From contig CAHIKZ030000058.1 in assembly GCA_903632075.3 (NCBI GenBank), positions 6,923,501-6,987,500 of the forward strand: a DNA stretch of 64,000 nucleotides, in the 5' to 3' direction. This document shows, piece by piece, positions 43,444-54,575 of this stretch. The first letter of the stretch is position 1, and every line of letters begins with the position of its first letter. This DNA is from Acanthosepion pharaonis. Its lineage: Eukaryota; Mollusca; Cephalopoda; Sepiida; Sepiidae. The position numbers and the translations under genes were made by a program. A model generated the notes under the pieces. That model did not search any database. It saw only the letters and a list, made by a program, of their open reading frames with translations, and was not told the origin of the DNA.

Positions 43444-44300
43444 GCTTAGTGACCGTTCAGAACGTGAGCAATCATAGCTCTCCACAACTTTCTGACCCCT
43501 GTAGTTCTCAAGCAACATTTGACTCTTTGTCCTTGTTGTGCCATCGATTCATCAAATGAAATTAGGTCGGTTACTTGCTGTTTCCACTTTCCTGCTTTCT
43601 TTCTTCAATATGGTGATTTTTAGGTGTGCCACCCAGTGAGGATCGAACTTACTGCTCCTTCGTTGAGATGCCCTTCAATATGTCCAGTGAGTGTTAGCCT
43701 TCTTTCCTCATAATGCTTTTTAATGATTTTACTTGTTTCTTCCTAATTTAAAATACAAGTGTTCTTACAGTTTTCTTTAGCACTTCCTCTATTACTCACG
43801 TCTTCTAGCCATGATATTTTCAGCACCCGTCTGTAGAACCACATTCCCATCACGTCGAGCCTCTTATTCAATCTCAAGGAAATTGTCCAGCATTCACAGT
43901 CATACACGAGGATAGATATAACATAGTCTAGCATTAACGAAATCCCCCCATATCTTAATACTTTGCTTAGTTTCTAGAAAGCACCTTTCGTTATTCCGAT
44001 GTGCATTCGGATCACTGTGTCATATATACCGTTGTCTGTCATCGCTTTACCCAGATAATTATATTTCTTTGCCTGCTTGATTTTGAGCTCAAACTGTTCG
44101 ACTGTCTGCCTTGCTGAGAACCATATATGTGTTAATAGTTACACCTTTCTTCTTGCTTTCGTTTGATAGCTTGTGTATGAGTATTTGCAGCGTTCTTTCT
44201 GATTTCACCATTAGCGCAGTACCATTCGCGTATCTTATGCTGTTACGTCTGCCGATATAAATTCTGGTAGGTTTTGTAGTTTCTTAAGAGAATCTCGCTA
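43444..44300 (-). pseudogene. LINE-X copy interrupted by a SINE-1 fragment
   Basis: The minus strand carries, from 44300 down, IRYANGTALM (the YADD active site with both Asp changed), SERTLQILIHKLSNESKKKG, the SECWTIS-like piece (YDCECWTISLRLNKR in 43743-43934) and RVLKISWLEDVSNRG. The 3' end lies near 43444 (complement of AGAGCTATGATTGCTCACGT). The insertion at 43613-43672 splits it. Many stops. Confidence 0.88.
43613..43672 (-). mobile_element. 60-bp SINE-1 fragment with 10-bp TSD
   Basis: Flanked by the exact duplicate CTTCAATATG (43603-43612 and 43673-43682). On the minus strand it reads AGTAAGTTCGATCCTCACTG, the SINE-1 box-B region, ending in AAAAATCAC. Confidence 0.8.
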
Positions 44301-45534
44301 TATAGGTTAAATTAATCTGGTGAGAAAACTCCTGTTTGTCTTAACTTCTCTTTCGATTTTAGGCGGATTTGATTAACTCGTTTTTTAACTACATGCAGTA
44401 CCGGTTATAAAAAAAGAAGGAAAAAAGAGTAAAAAAAGAAAGAAAAAAAAATCCAGAAGATTGGATTAAAATCATATTAAACTTAACCCGAATTTTTATT
44501 GAAATTAGACCTTGATTCTACTTAATAATTACGAGACTTAATAAAAATTCGTATAAATTAAATCAACGTTTGGGAATTATGACATTTACTGGAGACCAGT
44601 GAATAAAAGATTAAATAACGTCTTTGGCTCAAGGCATTAAAAATTGCATGGCAGGTGAAAAGCAAAAGATTTAATCCAGCGTGCCGGCGTAGTTAGGATC
44701 ATTATCTCGAATTTGGGGATTCCTGACATTTTATACGAACTATAACATAGAGGAATGCAGGGGTTTTAAAATGCAGAATTTAATGCCGTATTTAGCATTT
44801 CATATTACGGTTTCCGTAGGGAGAAATAAGAAAAGTGCTAATGAATAACATGAAAAAATCTGAATATCAGAATTTAAAAAAATCCTTAAAAGCATAGAAA
44901 GTTTTACTGTCAACATTTAAAAAAAAATCTATATCCGTTCAGGGCGTAGAAGACCCTGGATTTCCTCAGCTTCCTTTCCTTTACTATGTATGAATTGCCA
45001 CAACATAGATAAAATAGCGTAGTGGATTCCCGTCACCTTCTCTGTTTTGAATTCAGAGTAATTCCTCCCTTAGACCAGTGATTCCATAACGTTTTTCTCT
45101 GGACCGTTTTTTCGGAATTAAAATTTGCTCGCGCCTCACCAAATTTTATGTGATAAAAAGTACATTTAATAATAAAAAAAAAGCAGAGAGAGGGTTTAAA
45201 GAAGATAATCGAGGATTCAAATTCAGAAAATTATCATTGATAACTCTCTTCTCCAATTTGTGGACCCTAGTTACTATATTCTTAATATTTGATATAATGC
45301 AAAAATATCACAATGATAAAACCGATCAATAATTATTTGTAACTGTTTATACTGGGACTCATGTATACAATTATAAGTAATCCATAATAATATTTTAAAT
45401 TTTAAAATCATATTTATTTTTGGCATATGAATTTTTTGAGACTTTCTAAATCTTTGATTTTCTTTCAATTATTCTGCTTCACTTGCTATCCTCTTCCGCC
45501 GCACCTATGAGGCGCGCTGCGTCGTTATGGAATC
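44301..45534. other. no gene seen
   Basis: AT-rich. A 45050-45085 scrap (TTTTGAATTCAGAG) resembles the 3' block of SINE-2 on the minus strand. Confidence 0.5.
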
Positions 45535-45790
45535 ACTTTCTTAGACTGACATCCACCTAAGGCTAGGGCGTCCAGTCTACCTTACTATTTAACCCATATC
45601 TGACGGCGAAGAAGAAGAAGAAGAAGAAGAAGAAGAAGAAGAAGAAGAAGAAGAAGAAGAAGAAGCGGATTCATACTTTTCCTAAGGGTAATTGCGCAAG
45701 AGTGGACACACAGACCTCGACACGAATTTGAATCTGGCATACCGACCCCACATTTCGTGACATTTCGTGACGATAAAACATATCCTCCTG
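45535..45790 (-). repeat. SINE-2 copy with internal (AAG)n
   Basis: CTTACTATTTAACCCATATC and GGATTCATACTTTTCCTAAG belong to SINE-2. Between them the usual GAGAAGAAG has expanded to about 20 AAG units (45610-45665). The box-B region (ACACGAATTTGAATCTGGC) is diverged. Confidence 0.85.
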
Positions 45791-45939
45791 GCGTCAATTT
45801 AAACTGACTCCTCTATTTTTTCCCCATTTTGCTTAAAGTTCATATTTTATTGCTTTCAAGTGAAAACTTGGAAATTTTCCAAGATTTTTCAGTGGAATTT
45901 TCATTTCCCACAATGACAGTTTATAGTTATAGTTATTAT

Positions 45940-46220
45940 TAGTGTCCGTGGGGTAATGAATATTGACTCGAGTTCATTACATTCACTTACGCGCAAATAC
46001 CCTAGGGAAAGGTATGAATCCATCTTTTTTTTTCTCTAGCTATGGGTTGAATAGCAAGACAGAATGGGTCCTGTATGCTTGGTTGGCGACCAGTCTACCG
46101 CAGAAAGAAAGGGCAAGCTACAGCGGGAAAATCTCCTGTGTAGTCAGTCATGAATCGAAAGAAACGTGACCACCCAACCGTCTATCACGTATCATACCTA
46201 AACTGACTGTTTAGGTATCC
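45940..46220 (+). repeat. SINE-2 copy
   Basis: CATTCACTTACGCGCAAATA, GGGAAAGGTATGAATCC, CTAGCTATGGGTTGAATAGC, the TACCGCAGAAAGAAAGGGCA block and a 3' hairpin whose arms both changed (CGTGA/TCACG). Confidence 0.88.
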
Positions 46221-46224
46221 CAAA

Positions 46225-46424
46225 CAAAAAGGCATTAGATTAAACTTATACTAGCAGGATAGGATTAAAATATTTCTTCTATTAAAATAAAAAGCAAAAA
46301 AAAAAAAAAGAAATAAATAAAATAAATAAAAAAAAAAATAAATAAATATAAAATAAAGAAAAAAGAGTGCTCCGTAAACAGCAGGTTTCAATCATAAATA
46401 ATTCAGTAGTAAATGTATTTGCGG
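46225..46424. other. A-rich low-complexity spacer
   Basis: A-rich tract 46296-46365; nothing else. Confidence 0.6.
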
Positions 46425-46510
46425 CCATGTCCCGTTAAAACACCGATCACGTTAAACCTGATCAGTACCTATATGGAAGACCGCTTGTGAATACCAAATG
46501 CTGTAAGTTT
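46425..46510 (+). repeat. second 5S rRNA-derived segment
   Basis: GCGGCCATGTCCCGTTAAAA, then CACCGATCACGTTAAACC, TGATCAGTACCTATATGG, AGACCGCTTGTGAATACC and ATGCTGTAAGTTTGGATATG keep the 5S order with an internal deletion of about 15-25 bp. A SINE-2 follows directly. Confidence 0.75.
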
Positions 46511-46775
46511 GGATATGCGTGTGATATGATGGATAACGGAATGAAAACAAGGGAAGCTGAGTTCGAATTCCATTGGAGTTTCGTTAAATTCATTGACCTG
46601 CAAATACCTTTGGTATGAATCCATTTCTTCTCGCCAGAGTTGTAGGTTAAATAGCAGGACAGACTGGGTCCTGTAGCCTTGGTTGGCAACCAGTCTAATC
46701 CACAAAGTAACGACATCTTACTGCGAGAATTCTTCTGTTAATTCTCCCATAAATCGAATTGAGATATTTTAGCCG
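46511..46775 (+). repeat. SINE-2 copy
   Basis: ATGATGGATAACGGAATG (box A region), GAGTTCGAATTCCATTGG (box B), GGTATGAATCCATTTCTTC, GGTCCTGTAGCCTTGGTTGG. Confidence 0.87.
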
Positions 46776-46784
46776 AATCGTTTG

Positions 46785-47645
46785 GTTTTGTTTAGTTTAT
46801 GGCATATCATCCTATAGGGTCATTTAATGCGGAAATTTAATGTTCTTTTCTAAATAAAACCTTTTAAAAAAAAATATTTTAAATAGTAAGGGTGTTGTTA
46901 GTTAAGGTTATATTTTTTAAGTTATATTTTTAAATCAGTTTAATTTCTCTTAGAAACTGGAATATGTATGTATGTATATTTGTTTAACGGCATATCAACA
47001 CCTTTATAGGTCATTTAACGCCGAAATTTAATTTTGGAGTGAGCTTTAAAGTAATAAAAATATATGATATTCTACTTTCATAATTGAATACATAGTAAAC
47101 GATACTCAGCTTTTGTGCATATATATGTTTATGGGACTTAATTGCTAGAAAGCTTTATATGTGTGTCTTATGTTGGAGTTTTGATGAAGTTATATTTTGG
47201 AATACAGTTTGATTTCTTCAAGAATTTGTCGGATATTATATGGATTAATGTCATGAAAGAGTTATTTCATGCTTTTTGTTTGATTTTGTTTAGTAGCATA
47301 TCAACCGCTAGGGGTTATTTAATGCCGAAATCTAAATATCTTTTAACAAAATTTTATGGCTTCAACTAAATATATTTCAGTTGTGTACATTCAACTACAG
47401 ATAAAAATGTATTGCTAGTCATTCTATAAAATTGTGTTTTTTTATGTATTCATAGTGTTCTGTTTTTGCTTACAATATTTGCCGATAGCTGGGACCCTAA
47501 CATGTGCTACCACCCTGAGTCAGGGTGAACCTGGGAACAACAGCAATTAAGAGGTGTTTCCACGCTCCTCAAAACCTACATTCTCTCGAGCAGAGGACTT
47601 GCTGCCGGATGTAGTTTATCGTCATACCCATGACTGTAGCCGAGG
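46785..47645 (+). repeat. repeat B, copy with three heads
   Basis: Three diverged hairpin heads begin near 46785, 46975 and 47278 (GCATATCA...GGTCATTTAATGC, GGCATATCAACACC..., GCATATCAACCGC...). They precede one conserved tail block (GGGACCCTAACATGTGCTAC at 47492) and tail GGATGTAGTTTATCGTCATA. Confidence 0.82.
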
Positions 47646-48034
47646 TGAGCATCATGAATGGAAACAAAAGAAGGTGTAATAGGTAGTTGTCATGTTTATT
47701 ATTTTTTATGAAACAAATAATTTGCATTCACTTTCATGCAAATGTGATTGCATCGGACTAAGCATGATTTTGAACTTGGATTGCTAACTCCATTTTCTTT
47801 TTAAGTCACCCGCACATCCACGTCTGTTACTTAATGCAACTTAAACTCTTGAACACATATTTACTGTTATTTCCGACTTCGAGCGAGTGACACATTGCAC
47901 TCCTCGGGTTAACATTTTTTACTGACTTAAGGTGGAAAGTTTATATTGAAACAATTGCTAGATCTACTGCTAGGAAAGACGGTTCATCGTGTTGCTCTAG
48001 ACATTTTTTTCGTCTGAATCTATCTTACATATTT
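47646..48034. other. no gene seen
   Basis: Unassigned. Confidence 0.5.
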
Positions 48035-48132
48035 ATACGTCTACCATTCTTCTATGTATTGGATGTTGCTGTCACATATGGTCTGGTGAATCTGCCATGT
48101 ACTTAGAGATTCTTGATAAAATCCAAAGAAAC
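48035..48132 (+). pseudogene. LINE-B piece, 5' of nested insertion
   Basis: Reads as a decayed YWMLLSHM..-like tract and EILDKIQRN, the segment that precedes NNII in the 32338-32625 copy. It breaks at CCAAAGAAAC and resumes at 50396. Confidence 0.75.
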
Positions 48133-50395
48133 TACAGAACAATGGAGAGAATGGTAAGTTCTCGACTGCTACTTGGAGAGAAACAATATCTTATCTAGTT
48201 ACCAAAGTGGATTCCGAAAAAAACAAAACAAAAAAAACAAAAAAAACAACAACAAAAAACAAAACAAAACAAGGAATTAACGATCAATTTGTACAGTTAG
48301 AATCTTTTATTCGTAATGGCCTGGTTCGAGGTCGCCATGTGGTGTCAATATTTTTCGATATTGAAAAAGCCTATGACATCACATGGAAGTATGGCATATT
48401 AAAAGGCATGCACTAGATGGGAAGAAAAAGAAGAATGGCTATATTCATCCAAAACATCCTGTCGAACCGAACATTTAGAGTACGAAATGGTAACACAATA
48501 TCAGACACAGGAGGTAGGAGTACCTCAAGGTAGCATTATGTCAGTCTCATTATTTATTCTAAAAATAAATAGTATTATTAAAACCATTAATATAGGAATT
48601 GAAAAAATGCCTATATGTAGATGATTTCTCAATATCATGCTAATCATCAATCATGCCTTCTCTTGAAAGTTATTTACAAAAAATGTTTAAACAAGATAGA
48701 AAAATGAACAAATGAGAACGGATTCCGATTTTCCAAAACAAAACCTGTTTGTATGCCTTCCTGAAAAAAACAAAAAAAAAAACAAAAAACAAAAACAAGC
48801 CTATCATCTCGATCCAGAATTAAAACTGAATGGACGCATAATTCCCATAGTCCAACAAGTAAAATATCTAGGAATCATACTAGACAGCAAAACTCAACTT
48901 CAAAGCACATATTGACTAGCTTAAGCAAAAAATCAAAAGGCTTTGAAGCTTCTAAAGGCAATATCAAAACTGGATTGGGGTCAGACCAAAAAGTAATGCT
49001 CAGAATATGTATGTCATATATCAGATCAAAATTAGACTATGGATGCATTATTTGCAATACCACACATAAGTCCTATCTTGAAAAGCTACAAACTATACAA
49101 AATCAAGGCCTGGGATTAAGTCTCGGAGCCTTACGGGCTTCGCCCATGCAAAGTCTCTATATAGAAGGTAATGAACTAACGTTATCTCTGAAATGGGAAA
49201 ATATCCCTCTAATATGCACTAAAACTGCAATCTAACCCAAATATCACAGCATACAAAAAAAACCTATGAACTTCAATATACCCAGTTCTATAGAAATAAA
49301 CCAACAGTCATTCCTCTATTTGGTCTTCGAATCAAAGAAGAAGCAGAACAAATAAACAAAGATCTTGATAATGTGACACCAATCACAATGAAGAAGGTAG
49401 CTCTATCGAAAATCTCCAAACCTCACATAACCCTTACATTGAGACATAAAAAGATACAATCAACAAAAGAATATACGGAGAATTAAGAGACAAATATCGT
49501 GACTGTAGACCATTCTACACAGATGAACCAAAATACTAGATGGAATAGGTGCAGCAGTCACAGACAAATTAAAAAAAAATCAGGCTGCCAAATAATGCAT
49601 CCATTTATACAGTTGAAATACAAGCCACAAAATCTGATTTAAAATGATAGAAGATTCCAAAGTCAGGAAATTTATAGTATTCTCACACTTCCTATCTAGC
49701 TTAACAGCAATTAAAGAAAATAACACAAATCATTCTTATATTCAAGAAATCCTAAGAGCTTGTCATGATTTAATAAAGCACAAAACAATAATATTGGCCG
49801 TGGATTGTCATATGGACATTAAAGGAAATCATGAAGCAGACACTTGGCCAAAAGACGCAACGAAATTTGAAATAACCAACATCAAACTCCTATATACAAA
49901 TTATAAAAACAAAACTTTACATCAAGAGAAAATGGCAAGCATATGAACATCAGCCGACAATAAGATAGGAGAGTATAAAGCCATTAGCTGATCGCAGACA
50001 ATGCTCAACAGAATATGAATTGGACACACACACTTAACACACACATGACAGGCAGAAACTACACCCCAGTGTACACACTGCAACCAATTTCCCACAGTCA
50101 AACATATCTGAATAGAATGAAAGAAGTACAAAAATACTTAGCAACTATTATCAAGCTCAAAATCTTAACATGCTCTTCAAAAATGTAACTATTGCCCAAA
50201 TAATAGAATATCTGAAGAAAATAAAATACTTTCAAATTCTATAGAAAGTAGAGCAAGCATGTTGAGCCATACAACGTATGTTTTAAAATACCCTTGAACT
50301 ATATAACTTGTGATATTTTGAAAACATTTTTAAAACCCCACGACCACTTGAAACGTTCTGAAATATTCCTGAATAAAACTTGATATGCTGGTAAA
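48133..50395 (+). pseudogene. LINE-A: reverse transcriptase and RNase H, I-clade-like
   Basis: A 2.26-kb 5'-truncated LINE inserted in LINE-B. In order: YQSGFRK-like start (48200), DQFVQLESFIRNGLVRG and VSIFFDIEKAYDITWK (RT motif A, 48290-48400), VGVPQGSIM-like block (48510-48540), catalytic YVDD at 48614-48625, NGRIIPIVQQVKYLGIILDS (48830-48890), SKLDYGCIIC (thumb, about 49030), then an RNase H domain with FYTDEP (49510), FIVFSHFLSSL (49670) and DIKGNHEADTWPKDATKF (49810-49870). The RNase H has lost key acidic residues (usual GS after FYTD; S-D-S changed to SHF). Two A/C-rich expansions sit in the coding region (48216-48273, 48763-48798). Frameshifts throughout; inactive. Confidence 0.92.
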
Positions 50396-50840
50396 ACAAA
50401 TCAACAATTCATGCAGCCATCATTCACTTTCCAACCGCCGTAATGTGACTTAAAAAAATATTTTCATGGTAATTGTTCAAATAAACGTTGCGCTTTGGTA
50501 TCTCTACTTTACTAATTTAAGCGCTGTACTAGATTGGCAGGTCGGTCTCATCATTTTACAAATTTTACAATTTTTACAATTTAAATTGCTAGATGCAACC
50601 ATAAATTACATACCAAAAGTTTATTCTCTTGCAGTTGTGGCTTGTGGAACTCCCTTCCGGATTCATGTTTTCCAGTCAATTTTAACCTTCCAAGTTTTAA
50701 ATGTAATTTCAATCATCTTATGTCCCTTTAATTCATACTCTTTTATTGGTCCCTCTCGTTACTAATGTTTTTTTCTCAGATCCATTCACACTTAGTTACA
50801 CCCTCCTTGTGTCTTACTGGCTTTATCATCCTGCTTAGGG
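50396..50840 (+). pseudogene. LINE-B piece, 3' of nested insertion
   Basis: Resumes LINE-B with AATCAACAATTC, then SLSNRRNVT, KYFHGNCSNK-like residues, TRLAGRSHHFT-like residues and, near 50640-50730, GLWNSLPDSCFPVNFNL and PSFKCNFNHLMSL before the 3' UTR (GGGCAAAATGATTAAAATAA). The frame 50466-50765 is a shifted shadow. Confidence 0.85.
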
Positions 50841-50844
50841 CAAA

Positions 50845-51267
50845 ATGATTAAAATAAAAAAGTCACAAGTTCTCTACTAGACTCTGAAATATTGTTCGAG
50901 GGTTATTAAAAATAAACCTGGATCAAGATATATACACATATCAGCTCCCAGAATAGACTAATTAATCAGCAACATTTGGTTGGTTTATTGATTATGCTCT
51001 TTGGCAGCATTTCTAGGATGTCGGGATTAATCCCAACGAGTCTGTGAAGACTCTTACTAGGTGGTACTGTTTCAGCATTATAAAAAGACTAAGCAATAAA
51101 ATCATTTCCACTTTTTGTTCCAAAGTGTCAAAATGATTCTTATCTCCGGTGGGGAATATTTTTCTGATCTGAGAACTCCAAACGCAGCCACGTAACACAT
51201 CACATACGTACACACATACATATTTTCTAACGACAAAGCCTATAACCAGACTGGGTATGACGATAAA
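50845..51267. other. no gene seen
   Basis: Unassigned; the frame 51013-51270 minus is anonymous. Confidence 0.5.
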
Positions 51268-51900
51268 CAATATCCGCGTCCGACAGCAAGGCCTCTGTTC
51301 AGGAGGTTTTGAGGAGCGTGGAACAACCTCCTAATTGCTGGTGTTCCCAGGTCCGGAGTGGTAGCACCTGCTATGGTCCCAGCTATGGGCAAATGGTTAG
51401 CCCCCAAACACGTCCGCGTCCTGGGTAAGACGATAAATTAACTCCGGCGTTCTGTGTAAGACGATAAGCTACATTCGCGTCCTGGGTAAGACGATTAACT
51501 ACCTCCGACAGCAAAGTCACTGGTCAGGAGGTTTTGTAGAGCGTGGAACCACCTCTTAATTGCTGGTATTCTCAGATCCACCCTGACCCGGAGTGACAGC
51601 TATCGGCGAATAGTTAACCCCCAAACTGGGGTCAAAACACTATGAAAGTGTAAAAATAGGTTTTAATACAAGCAATACATTTTTAGGAAAAAAATATTAG
51701 CAGCAATACATTTTTGAAGAAAAAAATATTACCAGCAATAAATTTTTGAAGGAAAAAATATTACCAGCAATGCATTTTTGAAGAAAAATATTACCAGCAA
51801 TACATTTCTTGGATTAAATATTACCAGCGACAAAATCTTGTCGGTATTAAATAACCCATTGAGGTTGATATGCCATAAAACAAAATAAACCAAACCAAAA
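51268..51900 (-). repeat. repeat B, copy with duplicated tail block
   Basis: Head complement at 51838-51890 next to AAACCAAACC. Degenerate units lie at 51660-51830. The conserved tail block occurs twice (51290-51410 and 51500-51640), separated by three tail units with CTGGGTAAGACGATAA. Confidence 0.9.
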
Positions 51901-51959
51901 CCTATAATATATTTTCTCTTTTGTTTTCGGCTATTTGCATACAATTATTTCTCTCATCT

Positions 51960-52000
51960 TTTTTGTTATTATTTATATAAGAATATATATATATATATGC
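51960..52000. repeat. short (TA)n
   Basis: About nine TA units near 51981-51998. Confidence 0.9.
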
Positions 52001-52164
52001 AGCATCCTTCCAAGTCTTGAAATTCACTCTTTTTGAAAATGTTGAATGCGATTTTTCAAGTTCTCAACCTCTTCCCGATACAATTCTATCGATACGCGGC
52101 TTCTCCAAGAACAAGGTTTGTTACTTACCGGTACACACATTCTATTAAAGTACTTTTATTGATA

Positions 52165-52262
52165 GATATAATGACTTAGAGATACAAGTTTTACTAATTA
52201 ACCCATAGCTGGGGGATAAGAGATGGATTCATACCTTTCCCAAAGGTGTGTGCTCGTAATCC
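52165..52262 (-). repeat. SINE-2 fragment
   Basis: ACAAGTTTTACTAATTAACC, CATAGCTGGGGGATAAGAG and ATACCTTTCCCAAAGGTG. Shares the ACAAG(T)TTTAC lead-in with 32745 and 52835. Confidence 0.8.
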
Positions 52263-52378
52263 ACCCCACCGCATGCAATCAATTTCACACGTCAATGTCA
52301 TCTTCACATATCCCACACTGTCAATATAATAACTGTACTACTAATACTCCAGAAACGGGAATCTTCAACTTTTAGGTA

Positions 52379-52390
52379 CCGTGTCCTTCA

Positions 52391-52440
<50 letters not shown>

Positions 52441-52455
52441 GTGTCCCTTCAGGAA

Positions 52456-52501
<46 letters not shown>

Positions 52502-52516
52502 TGTGTCCTTCAGGAA

Positions 52517-52562
<46 letters not shown>

Positions 52563-52574
52563 TGTGTCCTTCTT

Positions 52575-52616
<42 letters not shown>

Positions 52617-52631
52617 TGTGTCCTTCAGGAA

Positions 52632-52669
<38 letters not shown>

Positions 52670-52681
52670 GTGACCCTTCAG

Positions 52682-52746
<65 letters not shown>

Positions 52747-52757
52747 GTGTCCCTTCA

Positions 52758-52797
<40 letters not shown>
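52379..52797. repeat. higher-order array: (TA)n plus LINE-X end, seven units
   Basis: Seven units each consist of a 14-18 bp spacer such as CTGTGTCCTTCAGGAAG or CCGTGTCCCTTCAGGA followed by 15-30 TA units. Spacers begin near 52379, 52440, 52501, 52562, 52616, 52669 and 52745. The spacer is the reverse complement of the LINE-X terminus CCTGAAGGGGCACGG. Confidence 0.93.
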
Positions 52798-52801
<4 letters not shown>

Positions 52802-52834
52802 AATTTATTTTATTTTGTGAGATAATAATGGTTT

Positions 52835-52885
52835 AGAAATACAAGTTTTACAAATTAAGCCATAACTGAGGGAGATGAGGTGAAT
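52835..52885 (-). repeat. SINE-2 scrap
   Basis: AATACAAGTTTTACAAATTA then AGCCATAACTGAGGGAGATG. Confidence 0.65.
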
Positions 52886-52892
52886 TTTCATT

Positions 52893-53447
52893 TTTTTTCT
52901 TCTCCCTTGTTTGTTGACATAAGGCAGGGTTCCCCGGTGATGCGGGAATGTTTCGCATCAACACTTTTTTCACCACAATTAGTGTGAAGTGAACACAGTC
53001 ATTGCTGGAATTAGAACTTGATTTACCTTTTTTGCATCAATAATGTTTATGCTAATACTTTACTCATATTCATATTAATTGATACTCCTAACATAAAATA
53101 AAATTCTTTAAGGGATAAACCACGACTTCTATTCATAATTCTCTTTACATGCATAGAGTTATGCAAAACACAGGTTAGATAAACAAAAACAACAACAAAG
53201 AAAAAAAAAAGAAAAATTGTGTTTAATTAGAATAGTATTTTGAGGTGGGTGGTTTAGGATTTTGTCTTTCTGCAAAAGACATATCACCGTCAGTTTTGTT
53301 TTTCTTTTGTTAAAATTGGTTAAACTTAGGGAATGTATGCTCGTTCGGTTTTTGTAGATTTTTTTTTCTTCTCCCTTGTTTGTTGACATAAGGCAGGGTT
53401 CCTCGGTGATGTGGGAATGTTTCGCATCAACACTTTTTTCACCACAT
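52893..53447. repeat. 85-bp direct repeat pair and spacer
   Basis: 52893-52978 and 53363-53447 are about 97% alike (TTCTCCCTTGTTTGTTGACA ... TTTCGCATCAACACTTTTTT). The 385-bp spacer is unassigned; the 76-codon minus frame at 53159-53389 is anonymous. Confidence 0.88.
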
Positions 53448-53477
53448 AATTCTTCAAACCAGTTAACTTATTTCGCT

Positions 53478-53925
53478 GGAAGCAAAGAAAAAAAATGTTG
53501 AACTGCTACGCAATACCAGTTCTCCTATATGGCAATGAATGATGTACAATCTCCTTACAGATGAAGAGGGGACTTTAGGCAACAGAAATGCTGAAAATTC
53601 CATGGACTGAACATGTGAATATCGGGAAAGTTTTAAGGAAAATGTAAACAAGAGGATGTTTATACGTAGAATCAGAAAGAGACGGTTGAAATGAGAAATG
53701 AGGGCTTGGAAAATTTGACACTCACAGGGCATATTGAAGACAAAGGGAAGAGAGGATAACAGTGAGTAATCTACGTAACAAACTTTTGTAAATGAATGAC
53801 AGAACTGGGATTCGTGGGGATAATAAAAAAAACAAAGCCTACTAAGAGCTAGAAAGAATAGGATGCTGTGGAGAACCATCACCGCCCACGACCGAACGGA
53901 ACATGATACATAGAATAACTTGTTT
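53478..53925 (+). pseudogene. LINE-X copy
   Basis: TATGGCAATGAATGATGTAC, ATGCTGAAAATTCCATGGAC, AGAATCAGAAAGAGACGGTT, TTGACACTCACAGGGCATAT and the end GAGAACCATCACCGCCCACG follow LINE-X. The GHIM segment is deleted after the Lys-Arg-rich block. The minus frame of 139 codons over it is a shadow. Confidence 0.9.
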
Positions 53926-53929
53926 TTCT

Positions 53930-54364
53930 GGCATATTAAGTGATTTCGTGTGAGTAATATATTAGCACATATATTGAATAGAGAATTTTATGGTGAATAT
54001 TTAGTATCATCTCAAATCACTGAAGGATATATTTTTTTCATTTTAGAATATAGATCATTTATGTTATTCCACTTCCGATATTAACATATTAACTTTGAGT
54101 ATTAGTTAAAAATTTAGTAGCGAAAATGTGAAAATTTGATGAATGATTCAAAATAAATGTTACAGTGTGGTGAAAGGAATAATGATAGTGGTTTGAGTCA
54201 ATGCATGTGACGAGCCGAGTTAATTTAAAGTTAGTGAAGACACATCTTCTTCTCAAATAGGTTCCTTTATGCTACAATTTGTTATATTAAGAATAAAATA
54301 TCAGTAAAAAGACTGTTATAAGACTCCAAGATTCGACTAGAAAATCAGTGTTCGAAATTCTGGT
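53930..54364. other. no gene seen
   Basis: Unassigned AT-rich. Confidence 0.5.
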
Positions 54365-54575
54365 GCAGAAATACGTCTCTGTGTTAGGCACTGATTCGGT
54401 TATAATTTCAATTTGTACACTAGACAGAGTGCAAAAGTCTTTGTGGTAATAAAAGACTTTGTGAGAAATACGTCTCTATGTCAGGCATTGATTTGTTCAT
54501 AATTTCAATTGTACACAACTAGACAGACTGAAAAGAAAACAAGGCAGGAAAGACTTTGTGGTAATGAAATAAGAA
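54365..54575. repeat. tandem duplication, about 100-bp unit
   Basis: Both units hold AGAAATACGTCTCT(G/A)TGT, ATAATTTCAATT(T)GTACAC, CTAGACAGA and GACTTTGTGGTAAT. Confidence 0.85.

Noticed and set aside
53463..53882. 139-codon minus frame, and 54872-55210, 57885-58289, 19449-19873 minus frames
   Set aside because: All are antisense to LINE-X; their Ser/Phe/Leu-rich text arises from the A-rich sense strand.
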